Positions 1 to 8,930 of a stretch of 64,000 nucleotides of DNA are shown here, piece after piece. The notes beneath the pieces are model-generated. The model was not told the origin of the DNA and ran no database searches. It saw nothing but the letters and a program-made list of their open reading frames with translations. This DNA comes from Streptomyces tropicalis (lineage in GTDB: Bacteria > Actinomycetota > Actinomycetes > Streptomycetales > Streptomycetaceae), in contig NZ_JARJBB010000013.1 in NCBI RefSeq assembly GCF_029269835.1, positions 1 to 64,000 on the forward strand, in the 5' to 3' direction. Position numbers and translations under genes: made by a program. How positions within the stretch are numbered: position 1 is the stretch's first letter; each line of letters opens with the position of its first letter.

Positions 1-3
1 GTC

Positions 4-1662
4 ATGGTTCGACACCTTCGGGGGGGTTCAGGGGGCGGGCCCGGGCACAGGCCGGTGGCCGCCCGTTCCGCCCCCGGGCGGGGCGGGTCCCGCGGGCCCG
101 GCGGACGCTCCGGCGCCCGCCGGGCCCGCCCGACGAGCAGGGGCCGGCGCGTGCTCAAGATCACCGGGATCTGCCTGTCGCTGGCGATCCTCGGGACGGC
201 CGGCGCCGGCTGGTGGTTCTACGAACACCTCAACGGCAACATCAACAGCATCTCGCTCGACGGCAAGGGCGGCACGGAGAAGGCGGACGCCTTCGGCCGG
301 ACCCCGATCAACATCCTGGTGATGGGTTCGGACGGACGCACCAGCGCCGAGGACTGCAAGCTCGGCGGCGGCTGCTCGAGGACGGGTGTGCAGACCGGCA
401 GCAACGCGGACGTGGAGATGGTGGTCCACATATCGGCGGACCGTTCGAACGCCACCGTGATGAGCATCCCCCGCGACACGATGGCGCACGTGCCGGCCTG
501 CCGGAACGCGGCCGACGGCCAGTCCACCGGCGGCTACTACGGGCAGATCAACAGCGCCCTGCAGTACGGTCCGGCCTGCCAGGTGGCCACCGTCCACCAG
601 CTCACCGGCATCCCGATCGACCACTTCGTGAAGCTCGACTTCTCGGGCGTGGTGAAGATGTCGGACGCGGTCGGCGGCGTACCCGTGTGCGTGAGCGACA
701 ACGTGTACGACACCTACTCGCACCTGAAGCTGTCCAAGGGCACCCACACCCTCAAGGGCGTCGCGGCGCTGGAGTTCGTGCGGTCCCGGCACGGCTTCGG
801 CGACGGCAGCGACCTCGGCCGCACCGTCTCCCAGCACATCTTCCTCAGTTCGATGATCCGCAAGTTCAAGAGCGCGGGCACCCTCACCGACCCCAGCGCG
901 GTCTACGGCCTCGCCGACGCCGCGACCAAGGCTCTGACGGTGGACGACGGCCTCGGCAGCGTGAAGCAGCTCATCTCGCTGGCCGCCGACGTGAGCAAGG
1001 TGCCCACCAAGCGGATGAGCTTCACCACGATGCAGACCGCGCCCGACCCCGCGAACAACGACCGCGTGGTGGTCGGCTCCGGCGCCCAGGCGCTGTTCTC
1101 GACCATCTCCAACGACCAGTCCCTGACCACCGGTTCGGGCGACAAGTCGACTGCGGCCGCCGCGACCGGCAAGGCCGCCGCCCCGGCCGTGCCCGCGTCG
1201 CGTATCGCCGTGACGGTGGAGAACGGCACCGGCGTCACCGGCCGTGCCTCGTCCGTCGCCACGGCACTCACCGACCAGGGCTTCAGCCCCGCCACCACCA
1301 CGGCGAACGCGCCGAGTTCGTCGGCCGCCACCAGGCTCGACTACGGCTCCGGGCAGGAGGACGAGGCGAAGACGGTGGCCAAGGCCCTCGGGCTGCCGTC
1401 CTCCCATCTCAGGCAGGGCAGCGGCCCCGGCCTGGTCCTGGTGATCGGCGGCGACTGGCCCAGTGGCACGTCCTATCCGGCGTCCGCCTCCGCGCCCGCG
1501 GACACGCAGGCGGCGGTCTCCAACGCCCATGCGCAGACCGCCGACCAGGCCAAGACCTGCGCCAAGGTCAGCCCGTACCGGACCGTCTCGCTCAACGGGG
1601 TCGCCATGACCCCGGCGCAGGCCTACGCCGCGGCGACCGACCGGCCCGACTCGGACCACTGA
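4..1662 (+). CDS. LytR-CpsA-Psr (LCP) family cell-wall glycopolymer ligase
   Basis: LCP enzymes move lipid-linked glycopolymers such as teichoic acids or arabinogalactan-like chains onto peptidoglycan on the outer face of the membrane. The protein has a basic cytoplasmic tail, one membrane segment at about residues 51-72, the LCP domain at about 95-290 and a C-terminal LytR_C domain at about 400-485. Typical LCP motifs are visible: NILVMGSDGR from residue 103, SIPRDT near 155 and the arginine-rich VRSRHGFGDGSDLGR near 259. A low-complexity Ala/Thr linker joins the two domains. The ATG at base 4 has only three bases before it, so the true start may lie outside the window; a GTG at 151 would leave a shorter tail. 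Family assignment is secure, substrate unknown. Confidence 0.9.
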   Translation: MVRHLRGGSGGGPGHRPVAARSAPGRGGSRGPGGRSGARRARPTSRGRRVLKITGICLSLAILGTAGAGWWFYEHLNGNINSISLDGKGGTEKADAFGRTPINILVMGSDGRTSAEDCKLGGGCSRTGVQTGSNADVEMVVHISADRSNATVMSIPRDTMAHVPACRNAADGQSTGGYYGQINSALQYGPACQVATVHQLTGIPIDHFVKLDFSGVVKMSDAVGGVPVCVSDNVYDTYSHLKLSKGTHTLKGVAALEFVRSRHGFGDGSDLGRTVSQHIFLSSMIRKFKSAGTLTDPSAVYGLADAATKALTVDDGLGSVKQLISLAADVSKVPTKRMSFTTMQTAPDPANNDRVVVGSGAQALFSTISNDQSLTTGSGDKSTAAAATGKAAAPAVPASRIAVTVENGTGVTGRASSVATALTDQGFSPATTTANAPSSSAATRLDYGSGQEDEAKTVAKALGLPSSHLRQGSGPGLVLVIGGDWPSGTSYPASASAPADTQAAVSNAHAQTADQAKTCAKVSPYRTVSLNGVAMTPAQAYAAATDRPDSDH

Positions 1663-1900
1663 GGTCGGGGCACCGCCCCCGCCGGACGCCACCGTCGCGC
1701 TGCGGCCGGACCCGGCGGGGCCGCACGACCGGGTGCGGCCCGGTGGCACGGGCCCACGCCGGGTGGTCACCGCACCGTCGCGCGGTGCCACTCCACCGGC
1801 GGGCCCGTCGCGCCGCACCGTCGTCGTGGCCGCGCCGCTGTACCGCGGAGGATCGCGGGGCCCTCGGCCCACACCTCATGGGTTGCGCAACAATGGAACC

Positions 1901-2197
1901 GTGACGGAGATGACGGGGAACACCCGCGACGAGGGCCGCAGCATCGCCATGGAGCGCCTCCTCGAGGACCTGGCCCGGGGGTGCCCGACGCCGCCCGAGC
2001 ACGAGGTCCGCCCCGCCTACCAGCCCGTGGAGGTGCAGAGCCAGGCGCGCTGGCCGCATCGGGGCACCGTCGTCGGATGGTGGTCCGGCCCGGACGGTGT
2101 CACCGCATGCAGGCTGAGGCTGTCCGGCCTTCCGGCTCCGCGGTGGGTGGTCTTCGACGCCGACCGGATCGTGGTCCTGGTGACGGACGGCACGTGA
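1901..2197 (+). CDS. small conserved-looking hypothetical protein
   Basis: This 98-residue soluble protein begins MTEMTGNTRDEGRS and ends with a compact segment (WPHRGTVVGWWSGPDGVTACRL, quoted in part: GTVVGWWSGPDG) that looks like a small beta-rich domain. I do not recognise a family. The GTG at 1901 and an ATG at 1910 are both possible starts; neither has a strong ribosome site. Third-position G/C bias is good, which argues for a real gene. It lies alone between the LCP gene and the convergent secreted protein at 2333-2722, so context gives no function. Confidence 0.6.
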   Translation: MTEMTGNTRDEGRSIAMERLLEDLARGCPTPPEHEVRPAYQPVEVQSQARWPHRGTVVGWWSGPDGVTACRLRLSGLPAPRWVVFDADRIVVLVTDGT

Positions 2198-2332
2198 CCC
2201 GCCGCGTCCTGCGGGCGCCGGTCCGTTCCGCGGACGACGCCCGGCCGCTCTCCCCAGGCGCTGGAGGGCGGCCGGTGCCGAGGACGCCCACGAGTCCCCG
2301 GCCGGAGAAGGCTCAACCGGTGGGCAGGTGCC

Positions 2333-2722
2333 TCACTGGACCGTGACGTTGACCGTCGACGAGTGCGTCGCGCCGGACGCGACGCGGTAGTGGAGCGTGC
2401 CCTTCACCGAGGGGCGCGCGGCCAGGAGGTAGGCATTGCCCTTCTTGACCTTGGTGTTGGAGTGCAGCGGGACCCACTTGCCGTTCTTGTCCTGCTGCAG
2501 CACCAGCGTGGCGCCGGGTCGCAGACCCGAGGTGCGTCCGGTGAAGCGGACCATGTGACCCGCCTTCACGGTCGTCGGGCTGGCCTTGACCGAGATGGAG
2601 GCGGAGTGGGTGCCGGGCGAGGGCGCGGCGGCCACCGCGCCGGCGGCGCCGGCGGAGAGCAGGGCCGCGGACACGGCTCCCGCGGCCGCCGCGCGAAGGC
2701 CGCGGCTGAAGCTCACAGTCAT
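2333..2722 (-). CDS. secreted Ig-like beta-sandwich protein, copy 1
   Basis: This 129-residue precursor has a Sec signal peptide (basic MTVSFSRGLR, then an Ala-rich hydrophobic core ending near AVAAAPS) and an 85-residue mature domain rich in beta strands with the pattern VKAGHMVRFTGRTSG, LQQDKNGKW and LHYRVASG. The pattern resembles Ig-like or transthyretin-like domains in Streptomyces extracellular proteins. The start at 2722 was chosen because GGAGTAGCA sits just upstream; a longer frame reaches 2815. The gene at 60503-60907 is a clear paralogue, with about 50 of 89 mature positions identical by hand alignment and no gaps. No catalytic residues are evident; an adhesive, envelope-associated or ligand-binding role is only a guess. 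Confidence 0.8.
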   Translation of the reverse strand: MTVSFSRGLRAAAAGAVSAALLSAGAAGAVAAAPSPGTHSASISVKASPTTVKAGHMVRFTGRTSGLRPGATLVLQQDKNGKWVPLHSNTKVKKGNAYLLAARPSVKGTLHYRVASGATHSSTVNVTVQ

Positions 2723-3035
2723 TGCTACTCCCATGGGGGACGGAGGAATGCTCTGGACGGGGATCGGACGATCCCCTGTCGCTTGCACGCCTCCAGCCTT
2801 GTCCGCACCCCGCACCGAGGCATCCCGAACACAGTGGGCAAAGGACCGGAAATCATAAAGATTTTCGTAAACGTACAGGTGGGCGGAGTCCCGCAGGGCC
2901 GGGCGCTCTTACGCTGCTCCTAACGACCGGCGGCCGGTCCGGCAGGTCGGCATGCGCGGCGGGGATGTCGGCGGGAGCCCGTGCGGGCGAGGTGCGCGCG
3001 GGGTGCCGACGGCACGGTTTGGCAGGCTGTGGGTC
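2723..3035. other. divergent intergenic region with an AT-rich promoter island
   Basis: No gene is seen in these 313 bases. They separate the secreted protein (minus) from the response regulator (plus). The stretch at about 2848-2878 is markedly AT-rich (contains AAATCATAAAGATTTTCG) in a background above 70 percent GC, which is what a promoter island looks like in this genome. I could not assign -35 and -10 boxes to one strand with confidence. Confidence 0.4.
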
Positions 3036-3746
3036 ATGAACAGTGGTGACGGGCGTACACGGGCGCCGAAGGTCCTGGTGGTGGACGACGAGCCCGAGGT
3101 GCGGTACGCCGTCGAGGACGGGCTCTCCATCGAGGGCCACGAGGTCCGCGGAGTGCCCGACGGCGCGGCGGCCCTGGCCGCGGTGACGGAGTGGGACCCC
3201 GACGCGCTGGTCGTCGACGTGATGATGCCGGGCCTCGACGGGCTGGCCCTGTGCCGCCGGCTCCGGGCCCTGGGCGACCGCACGCCGGTACTGGTGCTCA
3301 CCGCCCGCGGCTCGGTGAGCGAACGGGTGGAGGGGCTCGACGCCGGGGCCGACGACTACCTCGTCAAACCCTTCGCGCTCGACGAACTGATGGCCCGCAT
3401 CCGCGCGTTGCTGCGCCGTGCGGCCCCCGTCGGGCCGGAGCCGGGGGACCTGCTCTCCTTCGCCGACCTCGTGGTGGACCCTGCGACCCGGACCGGACGG
3501 CGCGGCGAGCGGGCCATCGAGTTCAGCCGGACCGAGTCCGCCCTGCTGGAGCTGCTGCTGCGCAACCCCGGCCAGGCGCTGCCGAGGGAGACGATCCAGG
3601 AGCGGGTGTGGGGCCGCGACTTCGGGCCCCAGTCCAACTCCCTGGCCGTCTACGTCGGCTATCTGCGCCGCAAGCTGGAGGCCGGGGGCGAGGGCCGGCT
3701 GGTGCACACCGTGCACGGCGTCGGCTACCGGCTGGACCTGCCGTGA
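3036..3746 (+). CDS. OmpR-family two-component response regulator
   Basis: This 236-residue transcription factor has an N-terminal receiver domain (VLVVDDEPEVR, phosphoacceptor Asp61 within VVDVMMPGLDG, conserved Lys in LVKPFALDELMARIR) and a C-terminal winged-helix DNA-binding domain (LLLRNPGQALPRETIQERVW, VHGVGYRLDLP). The ATG at 3036 places the receiver start correctly; an upstream frame to 2952 adds only low-complexity residues. Its stop overlaps the GTG of the histidine kinase by four bases (GTGA), so the two are translationally coupled and form one signalling pair. The organisation resembles MprAB/CseBC-type envelope-stress systems, but the signal is unknown. The glycosidase-like gene that follows could be a target. 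Confidence 0.93.
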   Translation: MNSGDGRTRAPKVLVVDDEPEVRYAVEDGLSIEGHEVRGVPDGAAALAAVTEWDPDALVVDVMMPGLDGLALCRRLRALGDRTPVLVLTARGSVSERVEGLDAGADDYLVKPFALDELMARIRALLRRAAPVGPEPGDLLSFADLVVDPATRTGRRGERAIEFSRTESALLELLLRNPGQALPRETIQERVWGRDFGPQSNSLAVYVGYLRRKLEAGGEGRLVHTVHGVGYRLDLP

Positions 3747-5227
3747 GGCGCCCGCGCCGGCGTCCCGCGCCCGCGCAGGACGTGACGGCGGGCGCGGACG
3801 TCCCGTGGCGGCGCCGGTGGCCGCTGCGCACCCGGCTGACCCTGGCCGCCTCGTCCGCCGTGGCGGTCGTCGTCGTGGGCCTGAGCGGTGCCGCCTTCCT
3901 GGTGATCCGCCACCAGCTGCTCGACCAGCTCGATCTGCATCTGACGCAGTCGGCCCGGCTGGCCGCCCGGCAGTACCGGGACGAGCCGCCCGGTGTCGTG
4001 CAGGGCGAGTGCCGCTACCTCGCCGCACCGGCGTGCGCCCAGCTGGTCCCGGCCCGGGCGGGCGACGACCCGGGCCGGCCGTACCTCCTGCCCGTCACCG
4101 GCGGCACCCGCCGGGTCGCGGCCGGCGGACGGGGCCCGTACTACGGGGAGTTCCGGCTCGGCCCGTACCGTGCACGGATGCTGACCACGCCGCTGGACGG
4201 GGGCCGTGCGCTCCAGGTCGCCCTGCGCGCGGACACCGTCGACCGGGGGGTCCGGCAGGCAGCCGTCGCCCTCGCGGGCGTCGGAGCGGTGGGGGTGCTG
4301 CTGGCGGGACTCCTCGGGTACTGGGTGTCCCGAACCGGCCTGGCCCCCGTCGGCGGTCTCACCGCCACGGCCGAGCGCATCGCGGCCACCCGTGACGCCC
4401 GGCACCGCATCGAGCTGCCGCCGGGCCGGCCGGGGCGTGCGGACGACGAGATCACCCGGCTCGCCTCCGCCTTCAACACCATGCTGGAGGAGCTGGAGAA
4501 GTCCGTCACCGCCCAGCGGCGCCTGGTCGCGGACGCCTCGCACGAACTGCGCACCCCGCTCACCGCGCTGCGCACCAACGCCGAGCTGCTCGCCCGGTCG
4601 GGCCGCCTCACCGATGCACAGCGCGAGCGGGCGGCCGGCGCGCTCGGCCGCCAGCTGCGGGAGGTCACCGGTCTGGTGAACGACCTGATCGAGCTCGCCC
4701 GCGACGAGGAACCCGACCCGCTCGTCGAGGACGTGCCGCTGGCGTCCGCCGTCGCACACGCCGTCGGCGCCGCGCGCGACCACTGGCCCGGCGTCACCTT
4801 CGGCCTCACCGTCGACGCGGGCGCCCGCGCGCGGACGGTCGCCGGGGTGCCGGCCCGGCTCTCCCGGCTGCTGTCGAGCCTCCTCGACAACGCGGCGAAG
4901 TTCAGCGGGACCGGCCGGCCCGTCGAGGTGCGCGTCTCGGCCGGGGCCGGACAGGTGGAGGTGACGGTCCGCGACCACGGCCCGGGCATCGCCGGCGAGG
5001 ACCTCCCGTACGTCTTCGACCGCTTCTACCGGGCGCGTGCCGCCCGGGCCCTGCCCGGTTCCGGCCTGGGCCTGGCCATGGCGCGTCAGATCGCCCGCGC
5101 GCACCACGCCGACCTCACGGCCGAGAACCCGCCCGGAGGCGGCGCGCTGTTCCGTCTGCGCATCCCGTCCGACGGTACGGTCGCCGCCGGGAGCGGGGCC
5201 GAACCGGACGGCACGCCCCCTTCCTGA
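3743..5227 (+). CDS. membrane sensor histidine kinase of the OmpR-type pair
   Basis: This 494-residue kinase starts at a GTG overlapping the response-regulator stop (GTGA). It has two membrane segments (TLAASSAVAVVVVGLSGAAF near residues 32-52 and a second near 170-192) enclosing an extracytoplasmic sensor of about 115 residues, then HAMP, HisKA and HATPase domains. The phosphoacceptor His267 is in DASHELRTPLTALRTNAE, the N box contains LLDNAAKFS, and the G boxes contain VRDHGPGI and GSGLGLAM. It would autophosphorylate and donate phosphate to the regulator upstream. The sensor has two cysteines (GECRYLAAPACAQL) that could form a disulphide or bind a ligand. Signal unknown. Confidence 0.93.
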   Translation: MRRPRRRPAPAQDVTAGADVPWRRRWPLRTRLTLAASSAVAVVVVGLSGAAFLVIRHQLLDQLDLHLTQSARLAARQYRDEPPGVVQGECRYLAAPACAQLVPARAGDDPGRPYLLPVTGGTRRVAAGGRGPYYGEFRLGPYRARMLTTPLDGGRALQVALRADTVDRGVRQAAVALAGVGAVGVLLAGLLGYWVSRTGLAPVGGLTATAERIAATRDARHRIELPPGRPGRADDEITRLASAFNTMLEELEKSVTAQRRLVADASHELRTPLTALRTNAELLARSGRLTDAQRERAAGALGRQLREVTGLVNDLIELARDEEPDPLVEDVPLASAVAHAVGAARDHWPGVTFGLTVDAGARARTVAGVPARLSRLLSSLLDNAAKFSGTGRPVEVRVSAGAGQVEVTVRDHGPGIAGEDLPYVFDRFYRARAARALPGSGLGLAMARQIARAHHADLTAENPPGGGALFRLRIPSDGTVAAGSGAEPDGTPPS

Positions 5228-5283
5228 CGACACGGTCAGCACCTCTCACAATGTTCTTATCCGGCGCCGGGACAGTGCCGTTC

Positions 5284-7275
5284 ATGGGCAAGAGGAAGAT
5301 CAGCAGGACCAGGACGAAGACCGCCGGGATGTCCGGCACGCTCGCTCTGATCGCCGTGGTCGGCACCGCGACCGCGTTCGGCACCGGCGGGCACGAGGAC
5401 CGGAGTGTCGAGGTGCACGGGGGCCGGGTGACCGTACCGGTCGCCGGGGGCCGCGCGGTGGTGGACGCGGCCTCGCTGGCCGTGCGCGCGCAGGCCGACG
5501 ACGGCCGTACCTGGCAGCTCACCGCACCGGCGGCCGGTGGAGGACCCGGAGCCGCGGGGCGGATCGCGGTGCGCCACGACCGCGCCACGTGGCGGTACCC
5601 CGCGACGGGACTCACCGTGACGGTCGCAGCACGCGACGGGCGGCTGGAGGTGACCCTGCACTCCGGCCGGGCCGCCTCGGTGCGCTGGCCGGTCACCGGC
5701 GGCGAACCGGCCACGCAGGAACTACAGATCCCGCGGGGCGAGGGCATCGCGGTGCCGGTCGCCGACCGGTGGTGGAACTCGGCGGCGGCCGGGCTGGCCG
5801 GCTCGGAGGCCGGCATGGCCGACGGGCTGACCATGCCGTTCTGGGGCACGAGCCTGACGGGCGGGCACGGCTCCAGCTACATCGCCGCGTCCGACATCGG
5901 GACGACCCTGAGGTTCGTCTCCGCCGGCGGCCGCCTGCACACCGAGGCCGAACACCGGTTCTCCCCGCGGGAATCCACGTCCGACTACACGGTCGCCTTC
6001 GCCCTCACCGACGGCTCGCCGGTGGCCGCGGCCCGGGACTACCGTGCCTGGCTGCAGCAGCACGGCGGGATCACCGGGCTGCGGGAGAAGATCGCCCGGA
6101 ACCCCGAGGTGGGCAGGCTCGTGGGCGCCTTCCACGCCTACACCTGGGGGCAGGCGCGCGGCCCCGAGGGCATCCGCAGGCTCCGCGCCCTCGGCATCGA
6201 CCGGATGTGGATCGGCTACGACGCGGACGGCTCCCCCATGGGCGGCGAGGCGGTCCGCCTGGCCCGGAAGGCCGGCTACCTCGTCGGGCCGTACGACTCG
6301 TGGGCCAACGCGCAGGACCCCGCGACGGCCGACACCCCGGTGTCGAAGTGGCCCGCCCCCGTCTGGCCGGACGGCTGCGTGCACGCGGCCGACGGCACGT
6401 CCGTGACCGGCTTCGGCGGTCGCGGCTGCTACGTCAGCTCCGAGGCACTGCGGCGCGCCGAGCCGCGCGGGCACTACCTCGCCGACCGCACGAAGGAGAT
6501 GACGGCGAACGGTGCCACCAGCTACTTCCTCGACGTGGACGCCGCCGGGGAGCTCTTCACCGACCACTCCCCCACCCACCCCATGACGATGGCGCAGGAC
6601 CGCCGGAACCGGCTGCGGCGGATGGGGTGGCTGTCCGGTGACCGCGGGCTGGTGCTCGGCTCCGAGAGCGCCGGTTCCTGGGCGAACCGAGTGGTCTCCT
6701 TCAGCCACGGCTCGGGCACACCCGTCGACGACCGACTGTGGAAGCTGGAGCGGGACCGGCCGACGTGGGGCGGCTACGCGCCCGCCGGCGCGCCCGGCGT
6801 GTTCTTCAAGCCGGTCCGCCTCCCGGCGGACGTGGCCAGGGCGATGTACGACCCCCGGTACCGGGTGCCGCTGTACCAGACGGTGCTGCACGACGCGGTG
6901 ATCAGCACCGAGCGCTGGGAGCTGTCGTGGTCGAAGCTGCCGGACCTGAGCCGCACCCGGGCACTGCTGGCGATGCTGTACAACGTGCCGCTCAACCTGG
7001 TCCTGGACCGGGCCGAACTCGACGCGCACGGGCGGCGGATCGCCGCGCTGCAGCAGTACTTCGAACCGCTGCACCGGGTGGCAGCGACCCGGCCCATGAC
7101 CGACTTCCGCCGGCTGACCCCGGACCACCTGGTGCAGCGGACGACGTTCGGCGACGGCGACCTGACCGTCACCGCCAACTTCTCCGCCGTCCCCCACGGC
7201 GGCCTGCCCTCCGGCTGCGTGGACGCGTCCGTCCGCGGCGGTCCGGCCCGGAGGCTGTGCCCCGCGGGGCTGTGA
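5284..7275 (+). CDS. secreted TIM-barrel glycoside-hydrolase-like protein (GH101/GH129-like)
   Basis: This 663-residue protein starts with a signal-peptide-like segment (GKRKISRTRTKTAGMSG then a hydrophobic stretch), a beta-rich N-terminal region, and a likely (beta/alpha)8 barrel (GAFHAYTWGQARG, RMWIGYDADG, YLVGPYDSW). Two acidic sites fit retaining glycosidases of the GH101/GH129 fold: Asp417/Asp419 in SYFLDVDAAGELF and Glu461 in LVLGSESAGSW. This placement comes from motif layout, not a search, so substrate and family number are uncertain. ATG 5284 is preferred because it begins the basic n-region; ATG 5251 would add 11 residues. It follows the kinase by 56 bases and may be co-transcribed with, or controlled by, that system. 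Confidence 0.7.
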   Translation: MGKRKISRTRTKTAGMSGTLALIAVVGTATAFGTGGHEDRSVEVHGGRVTVPVAGGRAVVDAASLAVRAQADDGRTWQLTAPAAGGGPGAAGRIAVRHDRATWRYPATGLTVTVAARDGRLEVTLHSGRAASVRWPVTGGEPATQELQIPRGEGIAVPVADRWWNSAAAGLAGSEAGMADGLTMPFWGTSLTGGHGSSYIAASDIGTTLRFVSAGGRLHTEAEHRFSPRESTSDYTVAFALTDGSPVAAARDYRAWLQQHGGITGLREKIARNPEVGRLVGAFHAYTWGQARGPEGIRRLRALGIDRMWIGYDADGSPMGGEAVRLARKAGYLVGPYDSWANAQDPATADTPVSKWPAPVWPDGCVHAADGTSVTGFGGRGCYVSSEALRRAEPRGHYLADRTKEMTANGATSYFLDVDAAGELFTDHSPTHPMTMAQDRRNRLRRMGWLSGDRGLVLGSESAGSWANRVVSFSHGSGTPVDDRLWKLERDRPTWGGYAPAGAPGVFFKPVRLPADVARAMYDPRYRVPLYQTVLHDAVISTERWELSWSKLPDLSRTRALLAMLYNVPLNLVLDRAELDAHGRRIAALQQYFEPLHRVAATRPMTDFRRLTPDHLVQRTTFGDGDLTVTANFSAVPHGGLPSGCVDASVRGGPARRLCPAGL

Positions 7276-7288
7276 CGGCGGGTTGCCC

Positions 7289-7315
7289 GGCCGCCCGCCC
7301 CGGGGGTGGGCGGCC
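7289..7315 (+). terminator. GC-rich hairpin after the glycosidase-like gene
   Basis: An 8-bp perfect stem (GGCCGCCC and GGGCGGCC) with an 11-base loop lies 14 bases past the stop at 7275. There is no U-run, as is usual for Streptomyces terminators. Confidence 0.5.
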
Positions 7316-7443
7316 CCGGGGCGGGGTCCGGGTGCGGCGCAGGGGCCAACAGGGTGGTCCCGGGCCGTGTCGGGCGGCGGGGGCGGACCCGGCTGGCCAT
7401 GCTGGACCGGGACTGCCCCCTTTCCCGCGACAAGGAGCACGGT

Positions 7444-7653
7444 ATGCCGACCGACGCGGTGCGACGATTCCTCGCGGCCCTGGATCCCGAGCACCGGCAG
7501 GCCGTCGGCGCCCGGTCGCACGAGGAGCAGGAGCGGCTGGCCGCGGCCTGGGAGCGCGAACTGGAGGCGGACGACGAGCTCGACACCCTGGACGAGCTGT
7601 CCCCGCCGGCGGCGGAGGCCGAGGCGGCCCGCCGTGTCCTGAACCGCGAGTAG
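7444..7653 (+). CDS. small acidic hypothetical protein
   Basis: This 69-residue protein (starts MPTDAVRRFLAALDPEHRQA) is acidic, probably all-helical and free of membrane segments. The ATG at 7444 has AAGGAGC just upstream, which fixes the start well. It contains heptad-like Leu/Glu spacing through EEQERLAAAWERELEADDEL, suggesting a short helical hairpin. I do not recognise a family. The glycosidase-like gene upstream ends at a hairpin, so this is probably an independent transcript. Downstream lie the remnants of a phospholipase and a LysR gene. Confidence 0.65.
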   Translation: MPTDAVRRFLAALDPEHRQAVGARSHEEQERLAAAWERELEADDELDTLDELSPPAAEAEAARRVLNRE

Positions 7654-7678
7654 GGCCGCTCCCGGCCTCCTCGGGCAC

Positions 7679-7990
7679 TCAGCCGGTCACACTGGCCGCA
7701 CCCGTCCCCAGGTGGCCGGTGAACCGGCGCGACCACGTCGGGTCGGAGTCCACGGCCACCGTGAGGTCGTACCAGCCGTCCTGCTGCGCGACGACGTCGA
7801 GGACGTCCTCCGTGGAGGATCCCGCCGCGACCGGTGTACGTCCACGGGCCGTCGCTGCGGGAGGGGAGCGAGGTGAGGGTGAACGTGACCGCCGTCGTAC
7901 CGTGTTGGCCATCCTGAAGCAGATCGCGAACTTGCCCGTGCCGGGCTCCACGGCGTAACGGGTCTGCGCCTCGGCCGACTTGCCGGACTG
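7679..7990 (-). pseudogene. 3' remnant of a phosphocholine-type phospholipase C
   Basis: Read on the minus strand, pieces of the C-terminal domain of Streptomyces phospholipase C appear in two frames: EAQTRYAVEPGTGKF, then TAVTFTLTSLPSRSDGPWTY in a second frame, then back to DGWYDLTVAVDSDPTWSRRF ending SVTG at the stop. At least two frameshifts therefore break it, and everything upstream of about 7990 (the catalytic domain) is missing. Homology stops where the LysR remnant on the opposite strand begins, so the two look joined by a deletion. The family call rests on the recognisable tail motif only. Confidence 0.7.
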
Positions 7991-8450
7991 AGGCGGCCGA
8001 CGGGAACGCCGACGTGGGGATCACGACGCTGGGCGGCTCGGTGCCGCTGCCGCCGGGGCTGGTCACGGGCAGCCTGCTGGACGAGGCGTACGCCCTGGTG
8101 CATCCGGCGGGTCATGCGTCCCCGCGGTCGCTGCCGCTGGTCGACCGGGCGGAGACCTGCGGTTCCTCCACGCGCGCCTGGTGGGCCCGCGCAGGACTGG
8201 ATCCCGGGGGCGACCGTGGAGACCGAGGACGACGGCGCGGTCCTCTCCCTGGTGGGCGCGGGCCACGGCATGCCGTCATGCCGGCGCTGTCCCTGGAGGG
8301 CGCGCCCGACTCCGTCGGCGTCACCGACCTCGGACCGGACCGCCCGAGCCGTCGCATCGGCTACGTCACGACGTCCGAACTGGCCGGGTCGGCCGTGGTC
8401 CGGGCCCTGGTGCGGGAGTTGCGGACGGCGGCGGACCGGGGCGACGGGGG
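7987..8450 (+). pseudogene. 3' remnant of a LysR-type regulator
   Basis: The plus strand carries the effector-binding half of a LysR regulator: ADVGITTLGGSVPLPPG and LLDEAYALVHPAGH in one frame, TVETEDDGAVLSLVGAGHG in the next, then PALSLEGAPDSVGVTDLG and RRIGYVTTSELAGS back in the first. Frameshifts lie near 8200 and 8275. The DNA-binding half is absent. The remnant abuts the phospholipase tail at about 7990, with the two genes facing away from each other. Confidence 0.7.
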
Positions 8451-8517
8451 CGGTCGGCCGCGTGGGCGGTGGCCGCCGGCTCGTGGACGATCTGCGGGCG
8501 CTTCCCCGGGCGTCGGC

Positions 8518-8892
8518 TCAACGGTCGCCGAACTCGAAGTACGCGGATGCGCCCGTGACCGTGAACAGCCGGGCCAGGACGGGCTGGAGACGGGCGTCGA
8601 TCACCAGGCGGGCGCCCGACGCCCGGCAGTGGCGCTGCACGTCGAGCAGGACGTGCAGCAGCGCGGAGTCGGCGAAGGTGAGGCCGGACAGGTCCACCAC
8701 GGTGGTCGGCACCCGGGCGGCCCGCTCCAGGAGCGTGCCTCGGAGGGCGGGTGCGGCGTGCCAGTCCACGCTGCCGCAGACCTGTATCGCGCAGGTGCCG
8801 TCCGCGACGGTCATCCGCACGGTGTAGTCCGCGGCGTGGAGGAGTCGCGGACCGCGCGGTTCGGGGGCGCACAGGTCGTCGGTTTCGTTCAT
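8518..8892 (-). CDS. STAS-domain anti-anti-sigma factor
   Basis: This 124-residue protein has one STAS domain: IQVCGSVDWHAAPALRG, then the diagnostic strand-turn VVDLSGLTFADSALLHVLL, in which Ser76 occupies the phosphorylation site of SpoIIAA/RsbV proteins. Unphosphorylated, such proteins bind and sequester an RsbW-type anti-sigma kinase; phosphorylation releases it. A matching HATPase kinase is encoded divergently 38 bases away at 8931-9413, making this a likely cognate pair. The PP2C phosphatases at 42274 and 48736 are candidate enzymes for dephosphorylating proteins of this kind, but no sequence link is visible. The tail FTVTGASAYFEFGDR is typical. Confidence 0.88.
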   Translation of the reverse strand: MNETDDLCAPEPRGPRLLHAADYTVRMTVADGTCAIQVCGSVDWHAAPALRGTLLERAARVPTTVVDLSGLTFADSALLHVLLDVQRHCRASGARLVIDARLQPVLARLFTVTGASAYFEFGDR

Positions 8893-8930
8893 GATCGATT
8901 CAGCACCGGGTCGCGCTGTCCTTCTTTCGG

